Part shown: in pieces, positions 17,343 through 26,309 of the stretch | How the letters are laid out: the number at the start of each line of letters is the position of its first letter | Numbering within the stretch: position 1 is the first letter of the stretch | Source of the DNA: Nitrospira sp. | GTDB lineage: Bacteria > Nitrospirota > Nitrospiria > Nitrospirales > Nitrospiraceae | Direction: 5' to 3' | DNA: 64,000 bases | Assembly: GCA_016715825.1 (NCBI GenBank) | Contig: JADJXO010000001.1 | Location: 309,001-373,000, forward strand | The notes under the pieces: model-generated | The model's input: the letters and a program-made list of their open reading frames with translations, nothing else | The model's database searches: none | What the model was told of the DNA's origin: nothing | Program-made: the position numbers and the translations under genes

Positions 17343-18092
17343 ATGAGAAAGACAGCCGTATCACAGCACCGCAAATCATTCGTCGCGCAGGAAGCGAGAC
17401 GGGAAGAGCTTATCAAAGAGTTTGCGCACGTGATTCGTGCGATGGCCCATCGGCTGGCCTTTCGACTTCCGGCTTATCTGGATGCCGAGGACTTGATTTC
17501 GGTCGGCACCATCGGGTTGATGGATGCCATGGATAAGTATGACCCGACCCGCGAGGCAAAATTCAAGACCTATGCGGAGTTTCGCATTCGTGGGGCCATG
17601 CTGGATGAAATCCGATCGATGGATTGGATTCCGCGATCTGTTCACGAGCGCATTGGCCTTCTCCAAAAAACGCATGTGACCCTCATAAGCCGACTGGGTC
17701 GCCCTCCACAGGATGAGGAAGTGGCCGCGGAGTTGAAGATGTCGATGGAAGAGCTGGATGATTTCATCACGCGCGCCAGAGGTGCCGTCCTGATCAGTGT
17801 TGATGACTTGAGTCTGCATGAGCCGGATGGACACAAGGTCGTCAAGATGTTGGCTGATACCCATACGCCCGATCCGCTCTCCTCCTTAGTCAACGAACGA
17901 GAACGTGAAGTGATTGCCACGGCTATTCGGCAGCTTCCGGAAAAGGAGAGGCTGGTGCTCACGCTGTACTACTATGAAGAGCTCACCATGAAGGAAATCG
18001 GGGCGTTGATGAAGGTGACGGAATCACGGGTCTGTCAGGTTCATACCAAGGCCATCATCCGCCTCAAGGCTCACCTGCAGCCGGAAAGTTGA
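17343..18092 (+). CDS. fliA: Flagellar sigma factor FliA (sigma-28)
   Basis: 249 residues from ATG 17343, with ACGGAG upstream. The in-frame GTG/ATG starts inside flhG would give an unusually long protein. Region 2 (YLDAEDLISVGTIGLMDAMDKYD, then KFKTYAEFRIRGAMLDEIR) and region 4 (LPEKERLVLTLYYYEELTMKEIG, then VCQVHTKAI) are intact. It transcribes late flagellar genes. Six promoter-like sites in this window match a sigma-28 consensus, and flgM encodes its inhibitor. Confidence 0.97.
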   Translation: MRKTAVSQHRKSFVAQEARREELIKEFAHVIRAMAHRLAFRLPAYLDAEDLISVGTIGLMDAMDKYDPTREAKFKTYAEFRIRGAMLDEIRSMDWIPRSVHERIGLLQKTHVTLISRLGRPPQDEEVAAELKMSMEELDDFITRARGAVLISVDDLSLHEPDGHKVVKMLADTHTPDPLSSLVNEREREVIATAIRQLPEKERLVLTLYYYEELTMKEIGALMKVTESRVCQVHTKAIIRLKAHLQPES

Positions 18093-18334
18093 TGGGGGCG
18101 TCCTCTTTTAGGTTCAGGTGTTCTTCCGAGGATAGCGTTGGCCTCCTTCTCGTGTGAACTCCGTGATACCCACCGGTCTGGCTAGGAATAATTTTCACCA
18201 TACCCGGAAGAATCGGACCTAGATTCATTGTGGGGTAGCGACTGTCCGGATTGGGCGTCGTCTCTCATCGTAAATTCTCACCTGAATTCAGCAGGTCCTA
18301 ACGTCATAAGAGCAAAGAGTTCCGAAGATACTCC
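18093..18334. other. Intergenic region between fliA and the flgF promoter
   Basis: About 240 bases with no credible gene. A+T-rich patches (around 18190-18230 and 18265-18310) upstream of the -24 element are where a sigma-54 activator would be expected to bind, but I see no recognisable operator repeat. Confidence 0.4.
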
Positions 18335-18350
18335 TGGCACGAGGGTTGCT
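18335..18350 (+). promoter_or_regulatory. Sigma-54 promoter for flgF-flgG-flgA-flgH-flgI-flgJ
   Basis: TGGCACGAGGGTTGCT is a full match to the -24/-12 consensus TGGCACG-N4-TTGC(A/T). The predicted start point near 18361 leaves a short leader to ATG 18385 and excludes the in-frame TTG at 18346, which lies inside the -12 element. Confidence 0.9.
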
Positions 18351-18384
18351 GTTACTCTTTGGAAACCACTATGGAGTCGCGTAC

Positions 18385-19155
18385 ATGAATCGAGGCATCT
18401 ATCCAGTTTTGTCAGGGGCGTTAGCCCACGAGCGCCGGATGCAAGTGTTTGCCAACAACATGGCGAATGTGAACACGGCCGGTTTCAAACAGGATGAGCA
18501 GGCGTTCAAAGCGATATTTCCCCGGTACAGTGCCGTGATGCCCACGGGTGGTCGGACGGTAGGATTGGCTCAACAGATTATGGCCAGGCCCTTTGGACCA
18601 AGTGAACGTGCATTTGTCGCCCCCCATCAGATCAAGACGACTTTTGAAGCGGGACGCGTTCGATTAACAGGCAATCCGCTGGACATCGCCGTTCAAGGCC
18701 ATGGGTTTCTGGAGGTGAAGACGCCTCAAGGGCCTCGGTACACCCGGAACGGTATGCTATCTCTCGACTCTGATCGGCGGCTGGTCACCGGGTTAGGTTT
18801 TCCGGTCATGGGCACGAAGGGCGAAATCAAGATTCCACCAGGGAAGCTGGACATTTCGACTCAGGGAGAGATTAGGGTTGATGAGAAGCCCGTGGCAAAG
18901 ATCAAAGTCATGGAGTTCTCAGATGATGAGATGCCGACGAAGTCATCGGACGGGCTCTTCTTTTCAGAAAACGGCACGGAAAGCAAGAACCCACAGATTC
19001 AGGTCGGACACGTCGAAGAGTCAAATGTTAACTCGATCGGCGAGATGGTGAAGATGATTCAGGGCATGCGGAACTACGAGTCAACGCAAAAACTAGTTCA
19101 GACGATGGACCGGATGGCTGAAATCGCCATTCAGGATGTCGGACGAGTACTGTAG
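18385..19155 (+). CDS. flgF: Flagellar basal-body rod protein FlgF
   Basis: 256 residues from ATG 18385, with GGAG 10 bases upstream. The rod-family N-terminus (MNRGIYPVLSG, then FANNMANVNTAGFKQD), the middle NPLDIAVQGHGFLEVKTPQGPRYTRNG block and the C-terminal EMVKMIQGMRNYESTQKLVQTMD helix place it among FlgF/FlgG proteins. FlgF is favoured because a clear FlgG follows. It forms the proximal/distal rod boundary. Confidence 0.88.
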   Translation: MNRGIYPVLSGALAHERRMQVFANNMANVNTAGFKQDEQAFKAIFPRYSAVMPTGGRTVGLAQQIMARPFGPSERAFVAPHQIKTTFEAGRVRLTGNPLDIAVQGHGFLEVKTPQGPRYTRNGMLSLDSDRRLVTGLGFPVMGTKGEIKIPPGKLDISTQGEIRVDEKPVAKIKVMEFSDDEMPTKSSDGLFFSENGTESKNPQIQVGHVEESNVNSIGEMVKMIQGMRNYESTQKLVQTMDRMAEIAIQDVGRVL

Positions 19156-19163
19156 CCGACGGA

Positions 19164-19240
19164 AGTTTCACGTTTCATGTTTCTTGTTTCAAGTGTCTCG
19201 CATTCTTAAAACTTGAAAGCTGAAACGGTGCGAGAAACCG
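19164..19240. repeat. Heptamer hairpin repeat, GTTTCAx class (flgF-flgG gap)
   Basis: Left arm in 7-base steps: GTTTCAC GTTTCAT GTTTCTT GTTTCAA GTGTC. The right arm is AACTTGAAAGCTGAAAC. It sits between two genes of the same operon and ends just before the flgG ribosome-binding site (GTGAGGAGGG). Confidence 0.75.
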
Positions 19241-19256
19241 GTGAGGAGGGTTTCAG

Positions 19257-20048
19257 ATGATCAGAGCCATGTGGACAGCCGCAACCGGAATGACGGCTCA
19301 ACAGATCAACGTCGATACGGTCGCGCATAATCTCGCGAACGTCAATACCAATTCCTTTAAAAGGAGCCGCGCAGAATTCGCAGACCTCCTGTACCAGATT
19401 CAACGCCTGCCTGGTACAAATGCATCCAATGTCGGTGTCTTCCCGGTGGGGATCCAGGTTGGAGCTGGGGTGCGACCGACGACCGTGGCGAAGGAATGGA
19501 TTCAAGGGAACATGCGCCAAACAAACAATGAATTGGATCTCGCGATCGATGGGACGGGGTTTTTTCAGGTATCGCGTCCAGACGGGACCATCATGTACAC
19601 GCGCAACGGCTCCTTCAAGCGTGACAATGTCGGCAATCTTGTCACCGGCGATGGAGATCTTCTCAATCCTGTTATTACCATTCCTTCCGGTGCGCTCAAA
19701 GTGGATATTGGTCAAGATGGGACGGTCTCAGTTCTACTTCCTGGCGTCACTCAAGCTTCGCAGGTGGGGCAAATTCAGCTCACACGATTCGACAATCCAT
19801 CGGGTTTAGTTGCCATGGGGAGCAATCTCTTCATCGATAGTTTTGCGTCCGGACCGCCGACACAGGGGACGGGCGGATTTACCACCGGATTCGGCACGAT
19901 CCAGCAAGGGTTCCTGGAAAGTTCAAACGTGAATCTGGCCGAAGAAATGGTGAATATGATCATCGCTCAACGCAGTTATGAGATCAATTCCAAGACGATT
20001 CAGGCGTCTGATGAAATGATGGCCATCGCCAATAATCTCAGACGGTAA
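19257..20048 (+). CDS. flgG: Flagellar distal rod protein FlgG
   Basis: 263 residues, the usual FlgG length. The N-terminus is MIRAMWTAATGMTAQQ with NLANVNTNSFKRSRAEFADLLYQ, the middle block is LDLAIDGTGFFQVSRPDG, and the C-terminus is NVNLAEEMVNMIIAQRSYEINSKTIQASDEMM. It builds the distal rod crossing the periplasm. GAGGAGGG precedes ATG 19257. Confidence 0.97.
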   Translation: MIRAMWTAATGMTAQQINVDTVAHNLANVNTNSFKRSRAEFADLLYQIQRLPGTNASNVGVFPVGIQVGAGVRPTTVAKEWIQGNMRQTNNELDLAIDGTGFFQVSRPDGTIMYTRNGSFKRDNVGNLVTGDGDLLNPVITIPSGALKVDIGQDGTVSVLLPGVTQASQVGQIQLTRFDNPSGLVAMGSNLFIDSFASGPPTQGTGGFTTGFGTIQQGFLESSNVNLAEEMVNMIIAQRSYEINSKTIQASDEMMAIANNLRR

Positions 20049-20058
20049 GGAGTAGCTT

Positions 20059-20856
20059 GTGACGAGGTTCATCATGGTGATCCTGCTCTCACTCATCGTG
20101 GCTTTTGGGGCTGAAGCGATGGTGATGGCTGGTACCCAGGCAGATGTCCGCGCAACGGCCGTAACAAAGAAACCGGCCATTCCTACGAAGCTCTCAACTG
20201 GTATGGAACGCAAGGGTACCAGTGAGGTGACCGTCGAGGTACTGACTATCGTCATTCAAAAGTACCTTGAAAAGGAGTGGAAACAGAAGGTGGCAACGGT
20301 CTCCGTTACGGTTCTGGACCCCGCTGAATCGGTCGTCATTTCTGGTGACTCAGCCGACCTCCATGTGATTCCTAGCCCTCACGAAGAGGGGCCTGGACGG
20401 CGCATGTTTCGGGTGGCGGTCACACATGGCAAATCTCAAAAGACCATTCAAGTGGTTGCGGATGTGACGGCGATGATCGATGCGGTCGTCCCCAACCGCT
20501 TTCTGAAGGCCAATGAACCGATCGATGTCGAGGATATTAAGACGGTACGGATGCGTGTTCACCAAGTGAATCATCATTTTATGACGAATGAACGTGAAGT
20601 CATCGGGATGAGTGCCGCACGGCCTCTTCCACCAGATGTCCCATTGCGCTCTGCATTCATCAGACCTCCTCTGGCTGTGAAAAAAGGCGACCGAGTCCTG
20701 ATTGAGGTGCAACGTGGAGGGCTGTCGATCAGAACCTATGGGATTACCAAATCAAGCGGACAGGTCGGGCAAACCATCACCGTTGCCAATCTGGATTCCG
20801 GCAGGGAACTGACGGCCAAAGTGGTTGGTCCCAGCCTCGTTCGGGTGGAGTTCTGA
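20059..20856 (+). CDS. flgA: P-ring assembly chaperone FlgA
   Basis: 265 residues from GTG 20059 (AAGGAG 6 bases upstream). A signal peptide (about residues 1-25, ending near VMAG) is followed by a variable region and the SAF-like C-terminal domain (VVPNRFLKANEPIDVEDIKTVRM, KKGDRVLIEVQRGGLSIRTYG, GQTITVANLDSGRELTAKVVGPSLVRVEF). FlgA is the periplasmic chaperone for FlgI. It lies 10 bases after flgG. Confidence 0.92.
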   Translation: MTRFIMVILLSLIVAFGAEAMVMAGTQADVRATAVTKKPAIPTKLSTGMERKGTSEVTVEVLTIVIQKYLEKEWKQKVATVSVTVLDPAESVVISGDSADLHVIPSPHEEGPGRRMFRVAVTHGKSQKTIQVVADVTAMIDAVVPNRFLKANEPIDVEDIKTVRMRVHQVNHHFMTNEREVIGMSAARPLPPDVPLRSAFIRPPLAVKKGDRVLIEVQRGGLSIRTYGITKSSGQVGQTITVANLDSGRELTAKVVGPSLVRVEF

Positions 20857-20874
20857 TGAAGCGAACGGCGCCAT

Positions 20875-20945
20875 TCGTGAAGCGTGAAGCGGATCTCGTG
20901 AAACGGCTGAATCCGACAACGCGATGCGCTTCACGAACAACGCTC
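20875..20945. repeat. Heptamer hairpin repeat, GTGAAGC class (flgA-flgH gap)
   Basis: The left arm GTGAAGC GTGAAGC followed by GTGAAAC faces the right arm GCGCTTCACGAACAACG across an ATCCG core. The open frame of flgH runs back through it, but translation is expected to start downstream. Confidence 0.75.
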
Positions 20946-20978
20946 CACGGCTTGCGGACGGTGTTTCGACGGGCTGGT

Positions 20979-21665
20979 ATGACTCATGTGGGCTATCGAC
21001 TCTGGCTGGCGGCTATGATTCTCCTGCTTGGCGGATGTTCGAGTCCTCCGGATGTCTCGAGCAAGGTCGCTGTGGCTCCACTGCCACCACCAAAAACCGT
21101 GGGGTCTCTATGGCAGGAAGAAAATGGGCGGGCGTATCTCTATGAAGATCTTCGTGCCATGCGCATCGGCGACATTCTTACCGTAAAGATCGTTGAAAAT
21201 CACAAGGGATCAAAATCAGCCGATACGGCAGCGCAACGGGAATCGACTATCCAAAATAGCCTGATCGGGAGCGGCATGGGCTATATCGGAATACCAGGTA
21301 TCCGTTTCAGTGATGAAACACGTCGCGGAATGGGGATCGATGCGAGCGCTAACAGTAAGTTTGGCGGAAAGGGGTCGACGAGTCGGGCCGGGACACTAAC
21401 AGGAACAATATCGGCGATCGTGACGGAGGTGTTGCCGAATGGTGACCTGCGCGTAGAGGGCCGTCGCGAGGTCACAGTGAACAGTGAAAAGCAACTGATG
21501 AGTATCGGAGGAATCGTCCGTCGGGTGGATGTTGATACCAAAAACACGGTGTTGTCATCGGCTATCGCCGATGCCAAGATTGAATATTCTGGGCTCGGTG
21601 TTCTCGACGATGTCCAGCGACCAGGCTGGTTTGTTCGTATTCTTGATTGGATCTATCCATTTTGA
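20979..21665 (+). CDS. flgH: Flagellar L-ring lipoprotein FlgH
   Basis: 228 residues from ATG 20979. The signal peptide contains a lipobox LLLGGC at about residue 19, for lipid attachment to the outer membrane. FlgH blocks: GSLWQEENGRAYLYEDLRAMRIGDILTVKI, and the C-terminal DVDTKNTVLSSAIADAKIEYSG...GWFVRILDWIYPF. The frame is open upstream to 20856 through the heptamer repeat. The lipoprotein signal makes the 20979 start the sensible one, although GTG 20961 is possible. An L-ring implies an outer membrane. Confidence 0.93.
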   Translation: MTHVGYRLWLAAMILLLGGCSSPPDVSSKVAVAPLPPPKTVGSLWQEENGRAYLYEDLRAMRIGDILTVKIVENHKGSKSADTAAQRESTIQNSLIGSGMGYIGIPGIRFSDETRRGMGIDASANSKFGGKGSTSRAGTLTGTISAIVTEVLPNGDLRVEGRREVTVNSEKQLMSIGGIVRRVDVDTKNTVLSSAIADAKIEYSGLGVLDDVQRPGWFVRILDWIYPF

Positions 21666-21679
21666 GAAAGAGGGGGTCA

Positions 21680-21952
21680 ATGACGGCTCAAGTGAGGCGG
21701 AAAGTATGGGGAAGCAGTATGCCAATGCGGCGTCTGCTCAGTGATGATGCTCTCCACATGATGGTGCATAGTGGGGTGGTGCGACGGGTGGATTCCAGTC
21801 CTCCCAAGATGAGCCTACCTCAATTCTATGGAGTGGAGCATCGTGATCAGATCCCTAGTCAGGATTTAGCAGCAGAGCCGGGATGGCTGTCGCGCATCGC
21901 TCTGGGACAACGGTCGCCAGCACTGTTCTTCAAACGTTCACAGATACGATAG
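21680..21952 (+). CDS. Small hypothetical protein between flgH and flgI
   Basis: 90 residues from ATG 21680, with a GAGGGGG box about 4 bases upstream. Basic and hydrophilic, no membrane segment, no family recognised (contains SSMPMRRLLSDDALHMMVHSG and ends FFKRSQIR). It fills the 300-base gap between flgH and flgI and stops 11 bases before the flgI start. A good ribosome-binding site and tight packing suggest a real gene, but the unusual composition allows a chance frame. Confidence 0.45.
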   Translation: MTAQVRRKVWGSSMPMRRLLSDDALHMMVHSGVVRRVDSSPPKMSLPQFYGVEHRDQIPSQDLAAEPGWLSRIALGQRSPALFFKRSQIR

Positions 21953-21963
21953 GTCCATTATCT

Positions 21964-23103
21964 ATGCGGTTACACGTCTCGCTCTTGATCAGTATAGCGG
22001 TGCTGACGGGAACACTCGTCTCTCCCTTCACGGCCGATGCCGTGCGCATCAAAGATATTGGGGTGATCGAGGGAGTGCGTGAAAACCAGTTGATTGGCTA
22101 TGGGTTAGTGGTCGGACTCGACAGTACCGGAGACCGAGTCATCGGAGGGCAATTCACGATCCAAGCGATGATGTCCATGTTGAATAAGATGGGAGTCAAT
22201 CTTGTGATTGACCCGATCCAATTGCTGACAAGGAACATTGCATCGGTCATGGTGACCGCCAAGCTTCCCCCGTTCTCGAAGGCCGGTATGACGCTGGACG
22301 CAGTCGTGTCATCCATGGCCAATGCGAAGAGTCTGCAAGGCGGTACGCTCTTGCTGACGCCGCTAAAGGCTGCGAATCAGCAAGTGTTCGCTGTGGCGCA
22401 GGGATCGGTATCCATCGGGGGATTTCTCGGAGGGACGGGCGGGGCGGGTGGTGCCACAGTGGTCAAGAATCATCAAGCGGCCGGAGTGGTTCCTGGCGGC
22501 GCCATCATTGAAAAAGAACTGCCGGTGAACATCGACTCGTGGGAAACGGTTTCCGTGCTTCTACGGCGACCTGATTTCACGACCGCGATCAGGACGGCCG
22601 AGGCGATCGAAGGCGCCTTCGGGAAGGGCAGCGCTTCAGCGATCAATGCCGGAACTGTTAGGGCGACGATTCCTCAGCCCTTCCATGGACGTGTCGTTGA
22701 GTACATCGCCTCAATTGAAGGGCTGGATGTGTCCGTCGATGCCGTGGCCAAGGTCGTCGTGAATGAACGGACCGGAACCGTTGTGTTAGGGGAGCATGTG
22801 CGGATTTCGACCTGTGCCATTTCGCATGGCAATCTGACGATTTCGGTGAAGAATACGTTGAACGTATCTCAACCGTCGGCTCCGCTCATTGGTTCTGCAG
22901 CCGGTCAAACAACCGTTACTCCGGATGTTCAGACTGAAATTAAGGAGCAAGAATCGCGTCTCATTGTCGTGGATGAAACGGTGACTTTAGGCGAAGTCGT
23001 ACAGGCTTTGAATGCCGTGGGCGTGACTCCTCGTGATCTTGTGGCCATCCTCTCGGCATTGCGGGCGGCTGGATCTCTTCAGGCCAATCTTGAGATAATT
23101 TAG
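21964..23103 (+). CDS. flgI: Flagellar P-ring protein FlgI
   Basis: 379 residues from ATG 21964, which starts a clear signal peptide (residues 1-26, ending FTADA). The mature start VRIKDIGVIEGVRENQLIGYGLVVGLDSTGD is typical of FlgI, as are NIASVMVTAKLPPF and the C-terminal LGEVVQALNAVGVTPRDLVAILSALRAAGSLQA. An upstream open frame to 21883 would hide the signal peptide, so it is rejected. It forms the periplasmic bushing around the rod. Confidence 0.97.
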   Translation: MRLHVSLLISIAVLTGTLVSPFTADAVRIKDIGVIEGVRENQLIGYGLVVGLDSTGDRVIGGQFTIQAMMSMLNKMGVNLVIDPIQLLTRNIASVMVTAKLPPFSKAGMTLDAVVSSMANAKSLQGGTLLLTPLKAANQQVFAVAQGSVSIGGFLGGTGGAGGATVVKNHQAAGVVPGGAIIEKELPVNIDSWETVSVLLRRPDFTTAIRTAEAIEGAFGKGSASAINAGTVRATIPQPFHGRVVEYIASIEGLDVSVDAVAKVVVNERTGTVVLGEHVRISTCAISHGNLTISVKNTLNVSQPSAPLIGSAAGQTTVTPDVQTEIKEQESRLIVVDETVTLGEVVQALNAVGVTPRDLVAILSALRAAGSLQANLEII

Positions 23104-23111
23104 GTCACGGC

Positions 23112-23516
23112 ATGACGTATCCCGTCAAACAGACATCCATGGATGGTTCTCAATGGGTCTCTTCGCCAGTATCAGCCTATCGAGGTCATGATTTTGGCAT
23201 CCAGTCCGGTCGTCTTGACAGTCGGCTGAACTCTATGAAATTGCAAGGTGCCGTCGAAAGTCCTGAACGGTTGGTTCAGGCTGGTCAGGAGTTTGAAGCC
23301 TATTTTATCTCGTATTTACTGAAGGTTATGAGAGAAACGGTTCCGGAAGGTGCCCTTGCAAACAAACAAGGAGCCTATTTCTACTCGTTCTATGATGAGG
23401 AAATCGGGAGACGGGCGGCTGAATCTGGAGGTATTGGGATTGCCAGAATGGTACAGGAATATACAGATAAACATTTTTCATCATCTCCTGTGAAAGACTC
23501 AAGTTCCGGCGAATAG
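23112..23516 (+). CDS. flgJ: Rod-binding protein FlgJ, N-terminal domain only
   Basis: 134 residues containing the rod-binding domain (QAGQEFEAYFISYLLKVMRETVPEG, then YFYSFYDEEIGRRAAESGGIGIARMV). The C-terminal peptidoglycan hydrolase domain of enteric FlgJ is absent, as in many non-enteric bacteria, so another muramidase must open the wall for the rod. It follows flgI by 8 bases. Confidence 0.9.
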   Translation: MTYPVKQTSMDGSQWVSSPVSAYRGHDFGIQSGRLDSRLNSMKLQGAVESPERLVQAGQEFEAYFISYLLKVMRETVPEGALANKQGAYFYSFYDEEIGRRAAESGGIGIARMVQEYTDKHFSSSPVKDSSSGE

Positions 23517-23526
23517 GAACCGATAG
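23499..23526 (+). promoter_or_regulatory. Sigma-28 (FliA) promoter candidate for flgM
   Basis: TCAAGTTC (23499-23506), 12-base spacer, ACCGATAG (23519-23526). It matches the local consensus with two mismatches in the -10. It overlaps the end of flgJ and lies about 78 bases upstream of flgM. A class-3 flgM promoter is known in enterics. Confidence 0.55.
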
Positions 23527-23603
23527 AGTGTACGACCGGGGTAAAGGTCGTGATGAGGCTAGGCCGGTAACATGGCCCTGGAGACACAAGAAGGAGTGAG
23601 GTT

Positions 23604-23909
23604 ATGCAGATTTCAGGTCATGGGAAAGTCGATCATCTTGCCAAGGTGTTGCTGGGGGTGCATGAGGCTGAAAACTCAGGATCCCGACAAGCAACGGCTC
23701 GTACGCAAGCAGGAAAGGATGAAGTTCAGATTTCTGCTCAAGCGAAGGAGCTTCAGCGAATTCGCGAACTGGCCAATCAGCCAGACCCGGAGCGGGCTGA
23801 ACGAGTGGAGAGCATCAGGCGCTCTCTCGATGCAGGCACCTACGACGTCAGTGGTCGTGCCGTCGGTGACGCCCTTGTGAAACAGGTGCTGACCGACGCG
23901 ATTCTCTAA
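23604..23909 (+). CDS. flgM: Anti-sigma-28 factor FlgM
   Basis: 101 residues. The disordered N-terminus is followed by the C-terminal FlgM sigma-binding region (DEVQISAQAKELQRI, then RVESIRRSLDAGTYDVSGRAVGDALVKQVL). FlgM holds FliA inactive until it is exported through the completed hook. GGAGTGAGG precedes ATG 23604. It is placed before flgN, as usual. Confidence 0.93.
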   Translation: MQISGHGKVDHLAKVLLGVHEAENSGSRQATARTQAGKDEVQISAQAKELQRIRELANQPDPERAERVESIRRSLDAGTYDVSGRAVGDALVKQVLTDAIL

Positions 23910-23968
23910 ACGAATTCCGTTTCGTGCTTGTGCGACAGCAATGGACGGACTTCCGTTCTGGCCTATGG

Positions 23969-24493
23969 ATGGGCAGGTTGTCGATCGTGAAAGACTCACA
24001 CCTTCTCGAGCAGATAATCCATCTCCTCAGTCGTGAATCCGCACAATGTGAGCTTCTCGCACACAACATTCTCCAAGAGCGTGATGCCATTAAGCGCATG
24101 GCGCTTCACGAATTTATCGCGATTAATCAGACTAGGATTTCGATCCTCGAGTGCTTGAGCGGGTTGAAGGAAGCGTTGGACGAGTTGGTGCGAGATCTCT
24201 CCGCTGCGCATGGCCTACCAGGAACGGGTCGGACCTTGCCGGACATTCTGCACAGCATAAAGAGTTCACAGGCGTTCGCTGGCTTGGAACTGTATGAACG
24301 ACTCGCTGATCGAGTTCGAGCCGTCCAACGGGATATTGCCGTCAACCAGCTGCTCGTCAAGAATATTCAATCGTTTATTGTACGGGCGTTGGAAGCGCAT
24401 CGGCAGACTGCTCCAGAAAGTGATGTCTATTCGATATCGGGTGGTCGGAGTTCGAGGGACATGCCTGCGACGTTGATCAGGTGTAAGGGGTGA
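23969..24493 (+). CDS. flgN: FlgK/FlgL export chaperone FlgN
   Basis: 174 residues from ATG 23969; the frame is open upstream to 23924, and GTG 23990 is another possible start. An all-helical protein with the FlgN pattern (LLEQIIHLLSRESAQCELLAHNILQERDAI, then a C-terminal amphipathic helix NQLLVKNIQSFIVRALEA). Its place directly between flgM and flgK is diagnostic. FlgN carries the hook-filament junction proteins to the export gate. Confidence 0.82.
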   Translation: MGRLSIVKDSHLLEQIIHLLSRESAQCELLAHNILQERDAIKRMALHEFIAINQTRISILECLSGLKEALDELVRDLSAAHGLPGTGRTLPDILHSIKSSQAFAGLELYERLADRVRAVQRDIAVNQLLVKNIQSFIVRALEAHRQTAPESDVYSISGGRSSRDMPATLIRCKG

Positions 24494-24499
24494 TGATCG

Positions 24500-26294
24500 A
24501 TGGGAATTAGTGGACTGCTTGACGTGGCGAAGACCGCGCTCTTCACTGCGCAACAAGCGTTGACCGTGACCGGTCATAACATCAGCAATGTGAACACTCC
24601 GGGCTTCTCCCGTCATGAGGTCCTCCTGACTGAGCAGCGACCGGCCGATGGGAGTCCTGGGCAAGTTGGGACCGGTGTGAAGATTGCTGAAATCCGGCGA
24701 GCCGTGGACACCTTCCTGAACCGGGAGTTAACCCAATCGCAGGAAGATCTGGGCCAGTTTACGGTGGCGCGCGATGAACTGAGCCGGTTGGAGAGTCTCT
24801 TCGGGGATGCACGAGGACAGGGCTTGTCTGGGAAATTGAATGAGTTCTTCAAAGCATTGCAGGATGCGACGACCACACCGTCTCAGGTCGCTCCACGTTC
24901 CGTAGTTCTTTCACGAGCCTCGACCTTGTCGAGCGCATTCGAACAACTCAACGGGGATTTGGTTGAGACCCGTCGGGCCCTTGATGTGCAAATCGGTGTA
25001 ACCGTCGGCGAGATCAATAGCTTGACGGGCAAGATCGCCCAATTCAATAGCCAGATTAAATCTGCTGAAGTCAGCGGTCAGAATGCCAATGATCTCCGTG
25101 ATCAGCGGGACTTGGCAATCAATGAGCTTGCCACACGAGTCGAGGTGCTGACCCTCGAACGTCCGGACGGCACGGTTTCGGTATTCACCGCACGTGGACT
25201 TGTCTTAGTGGACCAGGAGACAACTCGCAACCTCGTCGGAGTTGAATCACTGGACAATCATGGCCTGCTGGATATCGGATACGATATTGGAGGGTCACAA
25301 CCGTATGTGATCAGTGATCTGATAGGAACTGGGAAATTGCGTGGACTCCTGGATGTCCGGGATCGGACGATTCCCTCCGTCCAACAAGGCCTCGACACCT
25401 TGGCTGGTTCGCTCCTGACCGAGGTGAACCGCATTCATCGAGTGGGGTATGGGCTCGATGGGTCGACGGGGCAAGATTTCTTTGGCGGGCTATCGGTTAC
25501 AACCAAGGCGCCTGCCACGAATGTGGGGTCTGCATCGATCGCCACTGGAACAGTGATGATCACCGGGGTTGGCCTATGCTTCTGGTGAGGCTCTAGCCGA
25601 GGAGGTCCAAAGTCAAATCAATGCAGACTCAACACTGACCGCAGCCGGCCGTCAGGTCACGGTCTTGTTTGATCGTACGACCAATCGACTGGTCGTACAG
25701 TCGAATTCCACCGGGGGAGGGAGCTTGGTCGACGTGACAGGCGGAACGGCACGGGCCACGCTTGGATTATCAGGTGGGGTCAGTACTGCGGCCTCCGGCA
25801 CATATAGTGGGCCTCAGACGTTTCATCTGGACGGGATTGCGGTGACGGTATCGGGGGCTCCGGCCGCCAACGATGTCTTACGGGTGAACTCCCGCGAGAA
25901 CGCGGCGAGAGACCTGGCCGTGACGTTCTCCGATCCGACAAAAGTTGCGCTGTCCTCGACGCGGGCAGGCGTTCCTGGAAACAACCAAAACGGTTTGGAT
26001 CTCGTCGCACTGCAGTCCACGGCGCTTATCGGCCTGGATAACGCGACGCTCTTCGACGCCTATCGGAAGACTGCGACAGATCTTGGCGTGTCCGCTCAGG
26101 TGGCTGGTCAACGTCTTGAAACAGAAGAGATCCGCCATGAACAGCTTCAGAATTTTCGCGCCCAAGTGTCCGGTGTCTCGCTTGATGAAGAACTCGTCAA
26201 TCTCCTCAAGTTCCAACGAGCGTTTGAAGCAGCTTCGCGCATGATCGTCGCGGCTGATGAAATGATGTCGACCTTGATTTCGCTCAAGCGGTAG
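24500..26294 (+). pseudogene. flgK: Hook-filament junction protein FlgK, interrupted by a +1 frameshift near 25565-25587
   Basis: The frame starting at ATG 24500 encodes the FlgK N-terminus (LDVAKTALFTAQQALTVTGHNISNVNTPGFSRH) and runs to TGA at 25586. The frame at 25569-26294 continues without a start of its own, with an IN-type motif and the conserved FlgK end (VSLDEELVNLLKFQRAFEAASRMIVAADEMMSTLISLKR). Joined, they give a protein of about 597 residues, normal for FlgK. The shift falls in ACCGGGGTTGGCC. FlgK is needed to attach the filament, so either the base call is wrong or this strain cannot build a filament. No programmed slip heptamer is visible. Confidence 0.85.
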
Positions 26295-26309
26295 GTAGAG
26301 GAGCACACC

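Noticed and set aside
18346..18384. TTG 18346 as flgF start
   Set aside because: It lies within the -12 element of the sigma-54 promoter, upstream of the expected transcript start.
25560..25590. Programmed frameshift in flgK
   Set aside because: No slippery heptamer or downstream stimulatory hairpin is visible; a mutation or base-call error is simpler.
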